Origin: Candidatus Shapirobacteria bacterium
GTDB taxonomy: Bacteria; Patescibacteriota; Microgenomatia; UBA12405
DNA: 64,000 nt
Direction: 5' to 3'
Assembly: GCA_003542615.1 (NCBI GenBank)
Contig: DPKG01000014.1
Span: 8,826-72,825, forward strand
In this document: piece after piece, positions 15,892-24,229 of the stretch
Numbering within the stretch: position 1 is the first letter of the stretch
Layout: the number at the start of each line of letters is the position of its first letter
The notes under the pieces: generated by a model
Seen by the model: only the letters and a program-made list of their open reading frames with translations
Databases searched by the model: none
Told to the model about the DNA's origin: nothing
Program-made: the position numbers and the translations under genes

Positions 15892-16404
15892 ATGGTGGAA
15901 ACCCATCCTTTTGGAAATTTTGTCCCAGACAATTGTAAATATTTATTTTTAGGAACTTTTACCGGAAAAATAACTGACCCTTCATATGACTGGTTTTTTG
16001 GAACCAAAAGAAATCAATTTTGGCCAATGTTAGAGAGTGTTTTTGGGGTTGACCTAAAAACAAAAATCAATAAACAAGAACTATTTTCTAAGTTACAGAT
16101 GGCGATAGCTGACATTATTCTCCAATGCGAACGAAGTGAGAACTCAAATGCTGACAATAACTTAATTAATATTGTTTACAACACTAATGCAATTGGAAAA
16201 ATAATTGAGAAAAATAAAATTAATGCGATTTTCTTTTCCAGTCGAATGGCAGAGAAATTATTCAAGAGAAATTTCAAAGAATTAACATCAAAATATCCCG
16301 AAATTAATTTAGTGACATTACCTTCACCCTCTCCTAGATATGCAACAATAACAAAACTAGAGAAAATTATTCGTTACAAAGAATTATTGCCGAAGTTGAG
16401 TTAA
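15892..16404 (+). CDS. Uracil/hypoxanthine-DNA glycosylase superfamily protein
   Basis: The 170-aa protein shows the UDG-superfamily order. LFLGTFTGKIT is the GxxP-like water-activating loop, variant here. RNQFWPMLESVFG follows, a very typical segment of the family 6 (hypoxanthine-DNA glycosylase) and MUG-like groups. LPSPSPRYA near the C-terminus is the DNA-intercalation loop. Members remove deaminated bases from DNA. ATG 15892 is 5 nt after TATAAT (15881-15886). It lies 26 nt after the 38-bp repeat. Confidence 0.72.
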   Translation: MVETHPFGNFVPDNCKYLFLGTFTGKITDPSYDWFFGTKRNQFWPMLESVFGVDLKTKINKQELFSKLQMAIADIILQCERSENSNADNNLINIVYNTNAIGKIIEKNKINAIFFSSRMAEKLFKRNFKELTSKYPEINLVTLPSPSPRYATITKLEKIIRYKELLPKLS

Positions 16405-16513
16405 TAAAATAGGTTTTAACTGCGTATTTCGACAAGCTCAATATAAATTAATGGTTCACCGGTAGTTGATACTTAGTAATTTGTGACTACTTCCAATAAA
16501 ACCTTATATCCGA

Positions 16514-17002
16514 CTAAAAAAGTGAACCGATCAGAAGACCTATCAGGACAGTTATTCCTCCAACAATTAACATTTCAATGGATCCATGGTTTGATTTTTT
16601 AATAAAAAGCTTATCTTTTAAGTATCCCAGGATGAATAATCCAGCAAAAGAACTAATAACCGATAGTACCGGAGTCCAGGTTGAGAAAGAAAACAAAAAA
16701 GGAATAACAGGGATGATACCGCCAATTATGTATGATAAAAACATTAGGATGCTACCAATAAAAAGGTCGTCTTGATGGTTACTTTTGGGAAGGTCGTGGA
16801 CAGATTTTTCGCTTAGGTATTGACCGGCGGCCATAGAAAGAGCTTCGATAATTATGGTTACTGCTGCTGTTAATAAGATGTAATTACGATTGTTTACGGC
16901 AGCACTAATACCAACTACAATGCCGGTTGTAGATACCAGTGCATCTTGAAATCCAAAAACAATACTTCGGACATAATCTTGATTGATTGATTTGGTAAAC
17001 AT
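16514..17002 (-). CDS. VIT1/CCC1-family transporter
   Basis: The 162-aa protein starts with YVRSIVFGFQDALVSTTGIVVG, the signature first helix of the CCC1/VIT family, which moves Fe2+ or Mn2+. EALSMAAGQYLSEKS is the second conserved motif, with the metal-relevant Glu. About five helices are seen. It is shorter than plant VIT because the cytoplasmic metal-binding insertion is reduced to a short SNHQDD loop. Direction of transport is unknown. Confidence 0.82.
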   Translation of the reverse strand: MFTKSINQDYVRSIVFGFQDALVSTTGIVVGISAAVNNRNYILLTAAVTIIIEALSMAAGQYLSEKSVHDLPKSNHQDDLFIGSILMFLSYIIGGIIPVIPFLFSFSTWTPVLSVISSFAGLFILGYLKDKLFIKKSNHGSIEMLIVGGITVLIGLLIGSLF

Positions 17003-17065
17003 AGTTAATATTAACAGCGAATGTAAAATTTAAAATAATATTTTTTGAAAAAGTTGTTTTACTAA

Positions 17066-18151
17066 TTATTTACGGTATTGGTGTGAGGCGATAAAGGTGG
17101 TTACGGGGACGGCTAAAATTAATCCGATACTACCAATTAAAGTCCGGACAATTTCTTCGGCAATCATTTCATAATTTATAATTTGACCAAAGGGATGGGG
17201 ATTGTTGATAAATATAAGAAGTAAAGGAAGAGAGGCTCCGGCATAAGCCAAAACCAAGGTGTTGACCATGGAAGTAATATGATCTTTACCGATTACCATT
17301 GAACGGGAGTAGAGATCTTTGGGTTTGGTCAATTTGGCGGTAGTAGCCAGTTCGTCAACTATGGCTGATTGCGAAATGGTTATATCATCGAGTACGCCCA
17401 GGGCACCGACGACGATACCGGCTAGCAAAATTCCTTTCATGTTTAAAGAATCTTTGGCAAGAGATAACATTCCGGCTTCTTCGGATGATAAACCGGTTAA
17501 ATAACTTAGTTTTATGAAAATTGAGCCAAGAATTACGGTAATTATTAAAGTTATGGTTGAGCCGATGATGGCGAGAGTGGTTTTTTTGTTGAAACCGTGA
17601 GCTAAATAAAATGAGACAGGAATGATAATTAGGGAACCAAAAATGGCAATAAATACAGGATTATCGCCGGCTGAAATTCTGGGTAAGATAAACAAAAAAA
17701 CAACAATAAAAGTGAATACCATACCTAAAATTGAAAAAAATCCTTTCCATTTGGCTACGACAATCAATAAAAATATAAAAATTGCTGAAAGCAAAATTAA
17801 GCTATCTTTGCGAATAAAATCTATAATTACGTATTCACTTTTGCCGTCGGGAGAGGTGGCAAGATTTAGCAAAACACGGTCATTGACCGAATATTTGACA
17901 AGATTGGCGAGGGGTTGGTTGCCATTTTCAATAATTATTTTTTTATTGTCCTGAGTGGATAATTCCAATTCGAGTTTTTGATAAAGTTGATTTCTGCCCA
18001 TTACTTCGATTTGATATTCTTCTTCGATTTTGACTACAGTAGCTTCAACGGATTGGGTGTTGTCTTCAATTGCATTGATTTGTCGGGGAAAAATAGTAAA
18101 TGGTAAAAATAAGGTTAATAAAAAAAGGAAATTGAATTTATTAATTGGCAT
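17066..18151 (-). CDS. YibE/F-family membrane protein
   Basis: A signal peptide (residues 1-27) is followed by an extracytoplasmic beta-rich region of about 85 residues. Seven or eight helices come next, with GALGVLDDITISQSAIVDEL, the hallmark segment of the YibE/F family. The 361-aa length matches full members. The role is unknown. The ATG is 5 nt after TAAAAT on the minus strand. The protease-like gene at 18188 is transcribed toward it. Confidence 0.82.
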   Translation of the reverse strand: MPINKFNFLFLLTLFLPFTIFPRQINAIEDNTQSVEATVVKIEEEYQIEVMGRNQLYQKLELELSTQDNKKIIIENGNQPLANLVKYSVNDRVLLNLATSPDGKSEYVIIDFIRKDSLILLSAIFIFLLIVVAKWKGFFSILGMVFTFIVVFLFILPRISAGDNPVFIAIFGSLIIIPVSFYLAHGFNKKTTLAIIGSTITLIITVILGSIFIKLSYLTGLSSEEAGMLSLAKDSLNMKGILLAGIVVGALGVLDDITISQSAIVDELATTAKLTKPKDLYSRSMVIGKDHITSMVNTLVLAYAGASLPLLLIFINNPHPFGQIINYEMIAEEIVRTLIGSIGLILAVPVTTFIASHQYRK

Positions 18152-18187
18152 ATATAATTTTACTTTAAATTAAGAAAGGCGGATTTT

Positions 18188-18559
18188 TTAGGCAAACAGA
18201 GAATTATAAAAATAGTGAATCAGGATGGCAAGTATAAGGGTAAGGTAGGAAGCGGAAGTTTTGCGGGTGTAATATTGGAGATAAAAAAGTGAAACATGAA
18301 GTAGGGTAGTGGTGACAAGGCGAAGAGGAAGGTCGGAAAAGTTTCCCAGGGCAAAAAAATTGACAAGATAAAGTACTGTTTCGGACAGGGAAAAGGTAAT
18401 TCCCAATAATAAAGGAAATATCCATGAATTTTTGGAGGGGGTAAATTTAACCAGGAAAAATTTGAATAATTCTTCGACGAGATGAGGATAGGGAATTAGG
18501 GTCTCAATTAACCAAAGAGGAAAAGGGGCAAAGAGGCAGAAAATAATTGGAATAGTCAT
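18188..18559 (-). CDS. Minimal PrsW-like glutamic intramembrane protease
   Basis: Only 123 aa, all membrane helices. HLVEELFKFFLVK carries the EExxK-type motif, GITFSLSETVLYL the second conserved Glu helix, and TLLHVSL plus ILIHYFYNSLFA two later histidines. This matches the catalytic core of PrsW-type proteases, which cleave membrane anti-sigma factors. Its stop lies one base from the start of... the order is reversed: its ATG directly follows the stop of the 930-aa surface-protein gene, so the two are probably co-transcribed. Confidence 0.6.
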   Translation of the reverse strand: MTIPIIFCLFAPFPLWLIETLIPYPHLVEELFKFFLVKFTPSKNSWIFPLLLGITFSLSETVLYLVNFFALGNFSDLPLRLVTTTLLHVSLFYLQYYTRKTSASYLTLILAILIHYFYNSLFA

Positions 18560-21352
18560 TTAGGGTAAATTCCGTTCAATAAAATCCTGACTGATCCAGC
18601 CTTCAACATTGATTCTGGTGAGAATCACTTTGACCCAACGTTTGGTCTCAACTAAAATTTCAGCCGTTTGATCTTGAGTTAGTTTGTGGGTGACACTGGA
18701 ATTAAAGGAAGGTTTGGAATAAAGATAGACAGTGTCGTAACTGGGAACACGGATATTAATTTTTGAAAGAGGGGCACTGGAGCTGGAGGGAGCGGGAGAT
18801 TGAATTTCCTGGACCAGGAGGCTGAGTATCCAGCCCTGAGTTGAATCATAAGAAGTCTGTAGCCATTTTTCGCCTAAATCGTTGTATTTTTCGGAATAAA
18901 TAGGAATTTCTATGCCGGAGGGAATGGTGGTAATTAAAACGGAATTGCTGTCGGGTTGACTGCGAAGGTTGATTTTATTACCGTTGGTAGGGGCAATAAT
19001 GACTTTTTTAAGAATAGAAAGGGTGGGAGTCGGAGTTTGGGTGGGGGTAATTTGAGGAGTATTGGTGGGTTCTTGCGGGGGTTTTGTGGGAGATGGTTCG
19101 GTTTTCTGTGAAGGGGTGGGGGTAGCATCTGTAGTGGCAGAAAGGACAGAAGGGAGAATGGCAGATTTTTGGGGTCGGCTTTGAAAAATTTGGTAAGTAA
19201 CAGAAGAAGATAAACCAAAAGAAAGCCCTACTATGGCGGCAATAGTAATTCCTCGATGAATTTTGGGAGAAGCACGGGGTTTGGTGGGAGGGGGAATACC
19301 ATTGTCTTGGGGTTGGCTTGGGGGAGCTTGAGAAGTGGAATAAACGGGAGGAGTAATGAGAGAAGGTGGGGTGGGTTTGGGGGGGGTGAGAGATCTAATG
19401 TAAATTGCCAGGAAAGCAAAGCCGGCCACAAGTACTATAATAATACCCCAAACCGATATGGCCTGAACTCCCCCGATGAAGCCGGAAAGGGTACCGATGG
19501 ATCCGGCGGATGAAACTATGGTTTTTAGGCTCTCGAGATTGCGGTTGACTGAATCAAGTTCAATTTTGGTTTCATAATAGCCTATGATTTTGTCTTCCGG
19601 GAGTTTGGCTTGTTTTTGGAGAATTGTTATTTTGTCAAGGGAGGCAAGGATATTTGAGTGGAGGGTGGTACCTTGGGCAAAATATGAGGTATTTTTGAGG
19701 GGAGCAAAAAGTTCATCAGCCTGTTTTTTGAGGGAGTCAATTTTTTCTTGAGGAATAGTCCAAATATCTTCAACTTGAACTTCAAGAATGATGGTTCCTC
19801 CCGGTTTTAGGGTGATATCTGCAGAGGCATAATAGACAGATTTGGTGGCGTCAAATTTTATTTCTAATTCAGGAGATTTTTTAATAATATTTTCCTGTTT
19901 TACTTCTGAGGGGAAATAATAAAGATAAGGAACTGTTTGAGTGGAAGTTTTAGAAGGATTGGTAATTAAACTTTTGAAGATGATACTGCCTTCTTCAAGC
20001 CAGGAGGTGATGATGGGTTTACTGACAACTGTTTCGAGTAGGGTGCGGTTGGTACTAAGGAGTGCCTTCATAGCCAAAACCTGGTTCATAAGTTCAGAAA
20101 GATCGGTATTTTGGGTAATATTGTTGTTGGTAATGTTTTCGACATTGGAAACAGAGTTAATGGCAGCGATATCGGTAGAGAGATCTTTGACCTTGTCGTA
20201 AATATCGGTAGCAGAAAGACTCCCCCATTTTTCAAGTAAATCATTAAGGTCGAGAGTACTATTGTCGATGGCTTCGATGGCTTCTTTGACCTGTTGGATA
20301 CGGCCAAAAATTGAAGCAGTGTTTGAGGTGTCGGAGGTAGAACCGATTGAATTTTCAATGGAGTCTACATAAGCCTTGAGAGTGATGATTTCATCGTAGG
20401 CGGTAGTTGATTTGCCATTGAAATTTAACTCGGAACGGAGGGCGGTAGCAGTGGTGTAAGCGCCATTGGCGGCATTGTAGATGGTAGAGGCAGAATTGGT
20501 GCCCCATTTATCGATAAGACACTGGACCTGACCAAAAACAGAGTCGTCGGTGCAGGTTTGGGTATTGTTGCCTAATTCTGATTCAAGAGAGTCAATATAA
20601 TTTAAAATATCGGTAACACTATAAGTACTCCATTTGGCTAGAATATTGTCGGTGTTGGTCTGAATGGTGGTGACTGAAGTTTGGAGAGAATCGACTTTGG
20701 AATCGATGGTGACGAGATCATTTTGAACTGAGGTAAGCTGAAGAGAGATATCGGAAAGACTGGTGCCGACGGAATTGACGGTGTCGGTGGTGGCAAGGGT
20801 GGCACCGTTGTCGAGAGTTGGAGAAGAGAGGGTTTTGGAGGTGTGTCCCCAGATATCACTAACCAAAGTACCAAATCCAGAGAGAGAACGATCAGAATAA
20901 GTCCAGATTTCCTGGACAATATTTCCAAAGGAACTGATAGTGCGGTTATCGTAACTCCAAACTGATTCGGCGGTATCTTGGGTAATAGTAAAGCTTTTGT
21001 CCAGACACATATAGCCATCAATGGTAGTACAACAAATTTGGCTACGGTATAAACCAAGTGGTTGACCGGAGGTGCCGATATCGTAGGAATACCAACCGTC
21101 AGCGGAGGGGGGAAGTGTAGCGGAATTAATAAATACGGTACCATCCGGATAACGAGCGGTAAGAGTACAGTCAGCATCGGCTACGGGAACATATTCATCG
21201 TTGAAAAGAAATTCACCAACGATACAATCAGCAGTATTGGTACATTGCTGATATTCTCCGGGGGCGGCAGATACGGGAAAGGCCGGGACCAAAAAAAAGA
21301 TCCCGGCTAAAAGAATTTTTAGCCATTTGCAATATTTTGTTACCGTCTTCAT
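18560..21352 (-). CDS. Large surface protein: signal peptide, coiled coils, two SH3 domains
   Basis: 930 aa. A signal peptide (1-29, ending VSAA) leads to a Cys-rich beta domain (about 35-125). Three W-containing repeats at about 130-176 (SVWSYDNRTIS, EIWTYSDRSLS, DIWGHTSKTLS) follow. Long alpha-helical segments come next, each closing with a KWG..S(A/V)xxI motif. A membrane helix lies near 630-650, a proline-rich linker and a second hydrophobic segment follow, and two bacterial SH3-type domains make up the last 150 residues. The W repeats resemble those in phage tail proteins. A cell-wall-binding surface anchor is a reasonable inference; no enzyme motif is seen. Confidence 0.7.
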   Translation of the reverse strand: MKTVTKYCKWLKILLAGIFFLVPAFPVSAAPGEYQQCTNTADCIVGEFLFNDEYVPVADADCTLTARYPDGTVFINSATLPPSADGWYSYDIGTSGQPLGLYRSQICCTTIDGYMCLDKSFTITQDTAESVWSYDNRTISSFGNIVQEIWTYSDRSLSGFGTLVSDIWGHTSKTLSSPTLDNGATLATTDTVNSVGTSLSDISLQLTSVQNDLVTIDSKVDSLQTSVTTIQTNTDNILAKWSTYSVTDILNYIDSLESELGNNTQTCTDDSVFGQVQCLIDKWGTNSASTIYNAANGAYTTATALRSELNFNGKSTTAYDEIITLKAYVDSIENSIGSTSDTSNTASIFGRIQQVKEAIEAIDNSTLDLNDLLEKWGSLSATDIYDKVKDLSTDIAAINSVSNVENITNNNITQNTDLSELMNQVLAMKALLSTNRTLLETVVSKPIITSWLEEGSIIFKSLITNPSKTSTQTVPYLYYFPSEVKQENIIKKSPELEIKFDATKSVYYASADITLKPGGTIILEVQVEDIWTIPQEKIDSLKKQADELFAPLKNTSYFAQGTTLHSNILASLDKITILQKQAKLPEDKIIGYYETKIELDSVNRNLESLKTIVSSAGSIGTLSGFIGGVQAISVWGIIIVLVAGFAFLAIYIRSLTPPKPTPPSLITPPVYSTSQAPPSQPQDNGIPPPTKPRASPKIHRGITIAAIVGLSFGLSSSVTYQIFQSRPQKSAILPSVLSATTDATPTPSQKTEPSPTKPPQEPTNTPQITPTQTPTPTLSILKKVIIAPTNGNKINLRSQPDSNSVLITTIPSGIEIPIYSEKYNDLGEKWLQTSYDSTQGWILSLLVQEIQSPAPSSSSAPLSKINIRVPSYDTVYLYSKPSFNSSVTHKLTQDQTAEILVETKRWVKVILTRINVEGWISQDFIERNLP

Positions 21353-21450
21353 TACTTTTTAATAGTGATACTACTAACATGATAGCGTAATTTTAGAGAC
21401 AGGTGAAATAGCTAAAAATCGTTGTTAATATATCAAAATATAGAAGACGC

Positions 21451-21481
21451 AAAAAAAGGGAATCGATGATTCCCTTTTTTT
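21451..21481. terminator. Bidirectional rho-independent terminator
   Basis: A perfect 14-bp stem with arms AAAAAAAGGGAATC and GATTCCCTTTTTTT around a 3-nt GAT loop gives a T tract on both strands. It closes the minus-strand Tat cluster ending at 21506 and separates it from the surface-protein gene starting at 21352. Confidence 0.85.
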
Positions 21482-21505
21482 AAATAAATACCTATGAAAT
21501 AAGGT

Positions 21506-21664
21506 TTATTTTTTATTTTCTTCTTTGCCGGAAAAAGCTTTACGGAATTCTTTAATGGCATCACCAATTCCACGACCTAATTCAGGTAATTTTTTACCGC
21601 CGAAAAGGAAGAGCAAGACGACGGCAATGATTATGAGCTCAGTTGAGCCAATATTTCTAAACAT
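21506..21664 (-). CDS. tatA: TatA-type twin-arginine translocase subunit (52 aa)
   Basis: MFRNIGSTELIII opens a single membrane helix, then the LFGGKKLPELGRGIG hinge and a charged amphipathic helix (DAIKEFRKAF). This is the exact TatA layout: membrane helix, FG hinge, amphipathic helix. TatA rings make the pore that passes folded proteins carrying SRRxFLK signals. It is the last gene before the terminator. It is almost the same in sequence as the copy at 22594-22749. Confidence 0.9.
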   Translation of the reverse strand: MFRNIGSTELIIIAVVLLFLFGGKKLPELGRGIGDAIKEFRKAFSGKEENKK

Positions 21665-21706
21665 TGGTGCCTCCTAGTTAATTAATAAAGAGTTTGATAG
21701 TGTTTG

Positions 21707-21841
21707 TTAGCTTTTTAGAGACTTTTTGATCTCTTTGATGGCTTCAGCAATACCCTTTGAAAGTTCCGGCAACTTACTTCCACCGAAAAGGAAGAGGAGT
21801 ATAACTCCAGCTAGTATTAATTCGGGTGTTCCTATATTCAT
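21707..21841 (-). CDS. tatA: TatA-type subunit, short (44 aa)
   Basis: MNIGTPELILAG starts the membrane helix; LFGGSKLPELSKGIA is the hinge and EAIKEIKKSLKS a very short amphipathic helix. It has Ser where the others have Lys after the two glycines. It starts 18 nt after the tatC stop and is followed by another tatA. Too short for most ORF callers, but the family match is clear. Confidence 0.88.
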   Translation of the reverse strand: MNIGTPELILAGVILLFLFGGSKLPELSKGIAEAIKEIKKSLKS

Positions 21842-21859
21842 AATTGTTGTTTTGCCTCC

Positions 21860-22591
21860 TTAACTTATCTTAATTGAGTTTTTTAGATTTGCAATAGGAT
21901 AAAGACTTTTTTGAGGATTAAAAAGTAAGGTCCCTTCAAACAATAAAGCCAAGGGAACAAAGATTAGAGACATGGATAAAATATCGGTGGGAGGTAAAAG
22001 AATATCAAAAATTAAAAGACCGGCATATACGTATTTACGTTGAGCAGTGAGAATATTTCTGTCAATAACACCGAGACGAAGTAAAATTGTTAAAAAGATG
22101 GGAAGTTCGAAAACAATTGCCATACAGGTACCCATGACTACAACCTGGGTCAAAAAAGCTTCAATGTCCCAAAAATTACCGATATTAAATTTCTGACTGG
22201 TATTGACGTAGATGTCGATGACAAACTGGAGGATACGAACACCAAAAATAAAACCGGCAATAAAAAGAATTATACTGATAGGTAGAAGTTTGGTAATAAG
22301 ACGAAATTCATGAGGACGAAGAGCGGGTTTGATAAATCCCAGAAGTTCATAAATTAAAAGCGGTCCGGCAAAAATAATGCCGGAAAGAATACTAATGCTA
22401 ATAGCCAGATTGATGAATTGGTAGGGCGAAACCAGGACGATATTAATATTTTCGAGGTTAAAAATAGAAATAAGACTTGTGATTATCCAACGATTTTTGA
22501 CAGCACCAAAAATAACACCAATAACAAAGGCAAGAGCGACCTTAAAAACTTTTGACCGGATCTCGTTTAGATAATGGTCGAATTGGGGCAC
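21860..22591 (-). CDS. tatC: TatC, twin-arginine signal receptor
   Basis: A 243-aa six-helix membrane protein. It starts FDHYLNEIRSKVFKV, the LxELRxR-type N-terminus of TatC that receives the twin-arginine signal, with Asn-Glu-Ile-Arg in place of Glu-Leu-Arg. Conserved loop elements include PYQFINLAISIS, GFIKPALRPHE, FWDIEAFLTQ and VFELPIF, the F-E-x-P motif with the key Glu. The start is GTG (22589-22591), 2 nt after the stop of the upstream tatA, pointing to coupled translation. Confidence 0.93.
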   Translation of the reverse strand: MPQFDHYLNEIRSKVFKVALAFVIGVIFGAVKNRWIITSLISIFNLENINIVLVSPYQFINLAISISILSGIIFAGPLLIYELLGFIKPALRPHEFRLITKLLPISIILFIAGFIFGVRILQFVIDIYVNTSQKFNIGNFWDIEAFLTQVVVMGTCMAIVFELPIFLTILLRLGVIDRNILTAQRKYVYAGLLIFDILLPPTDILSMSLIFVPLALLFEGTLLFNPQKSLYPIANLKNSIKIS

Positions 22592-22593
22592 AT

Positions 22594-22749
22594 TTATTTC
22601 TTGTTACCCTGATCTTCGAAGCCTTTACGAAATTCTTTGACTGCGTCACCAATTCCACGGCTTAATTCGGGTAATTTTTTACCGCCGAAAAGAAGGAGCA
22701 GGATAAGACCTAATATGATTAATTCTGTGGTTCCGATGTTGCTGAACAT
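22594..22749 (-). CDS. tatA: TatA-type subunit (51 aa)
   Basis: MFSNIGTTELIILGLILLLLF is the membrane helix, GGKKLPELSRGIGD the hinge, and AVKEFRKGFEDQ the amphipathic helix. Sequence is close to the copy at 21506-21664. It is directly upstream of tatC with 2 nt between stop and GTG. Confidence 0.9.
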   Translation of the reverse strand: MFSNIGTTELIILGLILLLLFGGKKLPELSRGIGDAVKEFRKGFEDQGNKK

Positions 22750-22765
22750 AAATTTGAATTAAATT

Positions 22766-22900
22766 TTAATTTTTGAGAGCTTTTTTAAATTCTTTTATGG
22801 ATTGAACAATGCCACGGGTAAGTTCAGGAAGTTTTCGGTCGCCGAAAAGGATGAGTAAGATTATACCTAATAAAATTAATTCGTTGGTACCGATTCTCAT
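22766..22900 (-). CDS. TatA-like subunit with altered hinge (44 aa)
   Basis: MRIGTNELILLG leads the membrane helix. The hinge reads LFGDRKLPELTRGI, so the second conserved glycine is replaced by Asp. The amphipathic helix is short (VQSIKEFKKALKN). Its start overlaps the end of the next upstream gene by 4 nt. The changed hinge and divergence suggest a specialised role, perhaps nearer to TatB; that is inference. Confidence 0.82.
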   Translation of the reverse strand: MRIGTNELILLGIILLILFGDRKLPELTRGIVQSIKEFKKALKN

Positions 22901-23079
22901 GATTCGTCCTCTTTGTTGATGTCTTTTTTAACGTCTTTAAGTTCTTTATTGATGTTTTTGAGTTCTTTTCCGGCTTGACCGGCACCTTTGGCTAATTCAC
23001 TGACTTTTTTACCACCAAAAAGAAGAAGTAAAATAAGGAGAAAAATAAGAATTTCGGTAAGGCCAATATTATTGAACAT
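22897..23079 (-). CDS. TatA/TatB-like subunit, most divergent (60 aa)
   Basis: From the ATG at 23077-23079 the product is MFNNIGLTEILIFLL..., a membrane helix, the LFGGKKVSELAKGAGQAG hinge and a long charged helix. Val-Ser replaces Leu-Pro in the hinge, and the extended Lys/Glu/Asp tail is TatB-like. The open frame reaches 23115 but the added residues do not resemble the family. This is the first gene of the Tat cluster; a weak TAAGAT box lies 7 nt before the ATG. Confidence 0.82.
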   Translation of the reverse strand: MFNNIGLTEILIFLLILLLLFGGKKVSELAKGAGQAGKELKNINKELKDVKKDINKEDES

Positions 23080-23123
23080 ATAAGGAATCTTAAATATAAA
23101 ACGACAAAAGTTCAAGTAGCAAA

Positions 23124-23633
23124 TTATTTGAGGGAAGCCAGGGTGGCTTTGGATTTGGTGTCTTTGAGAGTTTTACCGGTGCTTCCAGGAATAGTATGTG
23201 AACTGACGAGCTCATCCCAGACTGCGTCGGCAATGGCATTGATATCTTCGACAGTGACAGTTGAAGTTGCGGCTACCAAACCAGCAGAATTTGATGATCT
23301 GACTGAAACTTGGTTGACGTTGGTACGGTCACTGACGTTACTGTTGGCGTTGACAAGATTAACGGCATACTGACCATCTTCAAAGGTAATAGTATAGGGT
23401 GGTAATATCTCGATAACTCGGGCAAAAGTAAGACTTCCTAGGGTGACTTCAGTGTTGTGGTTGTGGGTCTTTAACAAGTAGATTCCATACACGGCGGCTT
23501 CGTAGGCTTTTAAGGCTAATCTAAACCAATTAAGGTCCAGTTCTCTGATTTCCGTGGGAATACTTTGAATTAAAGTCATGTCTTCCCTAGGGATGAGAAT
23601 GACAAAGGTAAGGGGGTCTATAGAAATGGCCAT
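23124..23633 (-). CDS. Phage-tail-like structural protein with AVWDE motif
   Basis: 169 aa, no signal peptide. The central ITFEDGQYAVNLVNANSNV and VNQVSVRSSNSAGLV segments resemble those I know from tailed-phage structural proteins. The tail INAIADAVWDELVSSH is a repeat motif common in phage tail and fibre proteins. It is the most downstream of the structural genes and is followed after 44 nt by the Tat cluster. Its start overlaps the stop of the coiled-coil gene by 1 nt. Confidence 0.6.
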   Translation of the reverse strand: MAISIDPLTFVILIPREDMTLIQSIPTEIRELDLNWFRLALKAYEAAVYGIYLLKTHNHNTEVTLGSLTFARVIEILPPYTITFEDGQYAVNLVNANSNVSDRTNVNQVSVRSSNSAGLVAATSTVTVEDINAIADAVWDELVSSHTIPGSTGKTLKDTKSKATLASLK

Positions 23634-23857
23634 TAGCTACCTCCAGCATAGACTCGAGTTTGGATAGCAACTAACTGTTTATTGATGTTTTCAAACTTAG
23701 AGTCGTACTGTCTGATAATACCATCCAAATCTTTGACTTGCTTTTGTAATTTCTTGACTAATTCTTCGGTTAATTGGTTGTAGACAATAATTGCCTTGAT
23801 ATTGTTGATGGTGTTTTTTTCAAAAATCTCTCGTAGTTGTTGTTCGCCGGCATCCAT
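23633..23857 (-). CDS. Small coiled-coil protein (74 aa), partner of structural genes
   Basis: The product is almost entirely a heptad-pattern helix (IVYNQLTEELVKKLQKQVKDL, split by polar residues) and ends IQTRVYAGGS. The 70-aa product at 26608-26820 has the same plan and a similar end (LALIYSKGSQR). So each large structural gene appears to have a matching coiled-coil partner. The ATG is 6 nt after a TAGAAT box on the minus strand. Confidence 0.55.
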   Translation of the reverse strand: MDAGEQQLREIFEKNTINNIKAIIVYNQLTEELVKKLQKQVKDLDGIIRQYDSKFENINKQLVAIQTRVYAGGS

Positions 23858-23915
23858 ATTTGTATTCTAATGATACGACAAGTGACTGATATGTTCAATG
23901 ATCGGAGAATTATTC

Positions 23916-24209
23916 TTACTTCTTAAAAAAACTTTTCTTGGTTTTTGGGGTTTCAGATTCATCGCTTTCATCAACGGCTGATTCGTTATCTTTGGTTGGA
24001 TTTTCCATATATTTTTCAATTTCTTTGCGGATTTGATAAGGATCATATCCCGATGTCAGGTACAAATGATATCTATTTTCAAAAAATATAACAACATTTT
24101 TCTGAAGTGATTTTTCTTGAGCTTCCTCTTTGATTTTGAGTGCTTCACTGCGGGATTTGACCTTAGTGAATACTATGTGTTTATTTAAATCTTCAAATGT
24201 TTGTGGCAT
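23916..24209 (-). CDS. Small soluble protein of the structural block (97 aa)
   Basis: A compact alpha/beta domain (residues 1-70; VVIFFENRYHLYLTSG in the middle) is followed by an acidic and then basic tail (DESDESETPKTKKSFFKK). I do not recognise it. It lies 20 nt downstream of the 589-aa fibre-like gene, on the same strand, so it is probably in the same transcript. Confidence 0.5.
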   Translation of the reverse strand: MPQTFEDLNKHIVFTKVKSRSEALKIKEEAQEKSLQKNVVIFFENRYHLYLTSGYDPYQIRKEIEKYMENPTKDNESAVDESDESETPKTKKSFFKK

Positions 24210-24229
24210 AAATACTTTTAATTAATATT

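Noticed and set aside
20638..21177. 179-aa Leu/Pro-rich minus-strand frame
   Set aside because: Out-of-frame shadow within the 930-aa surface-protein gene.
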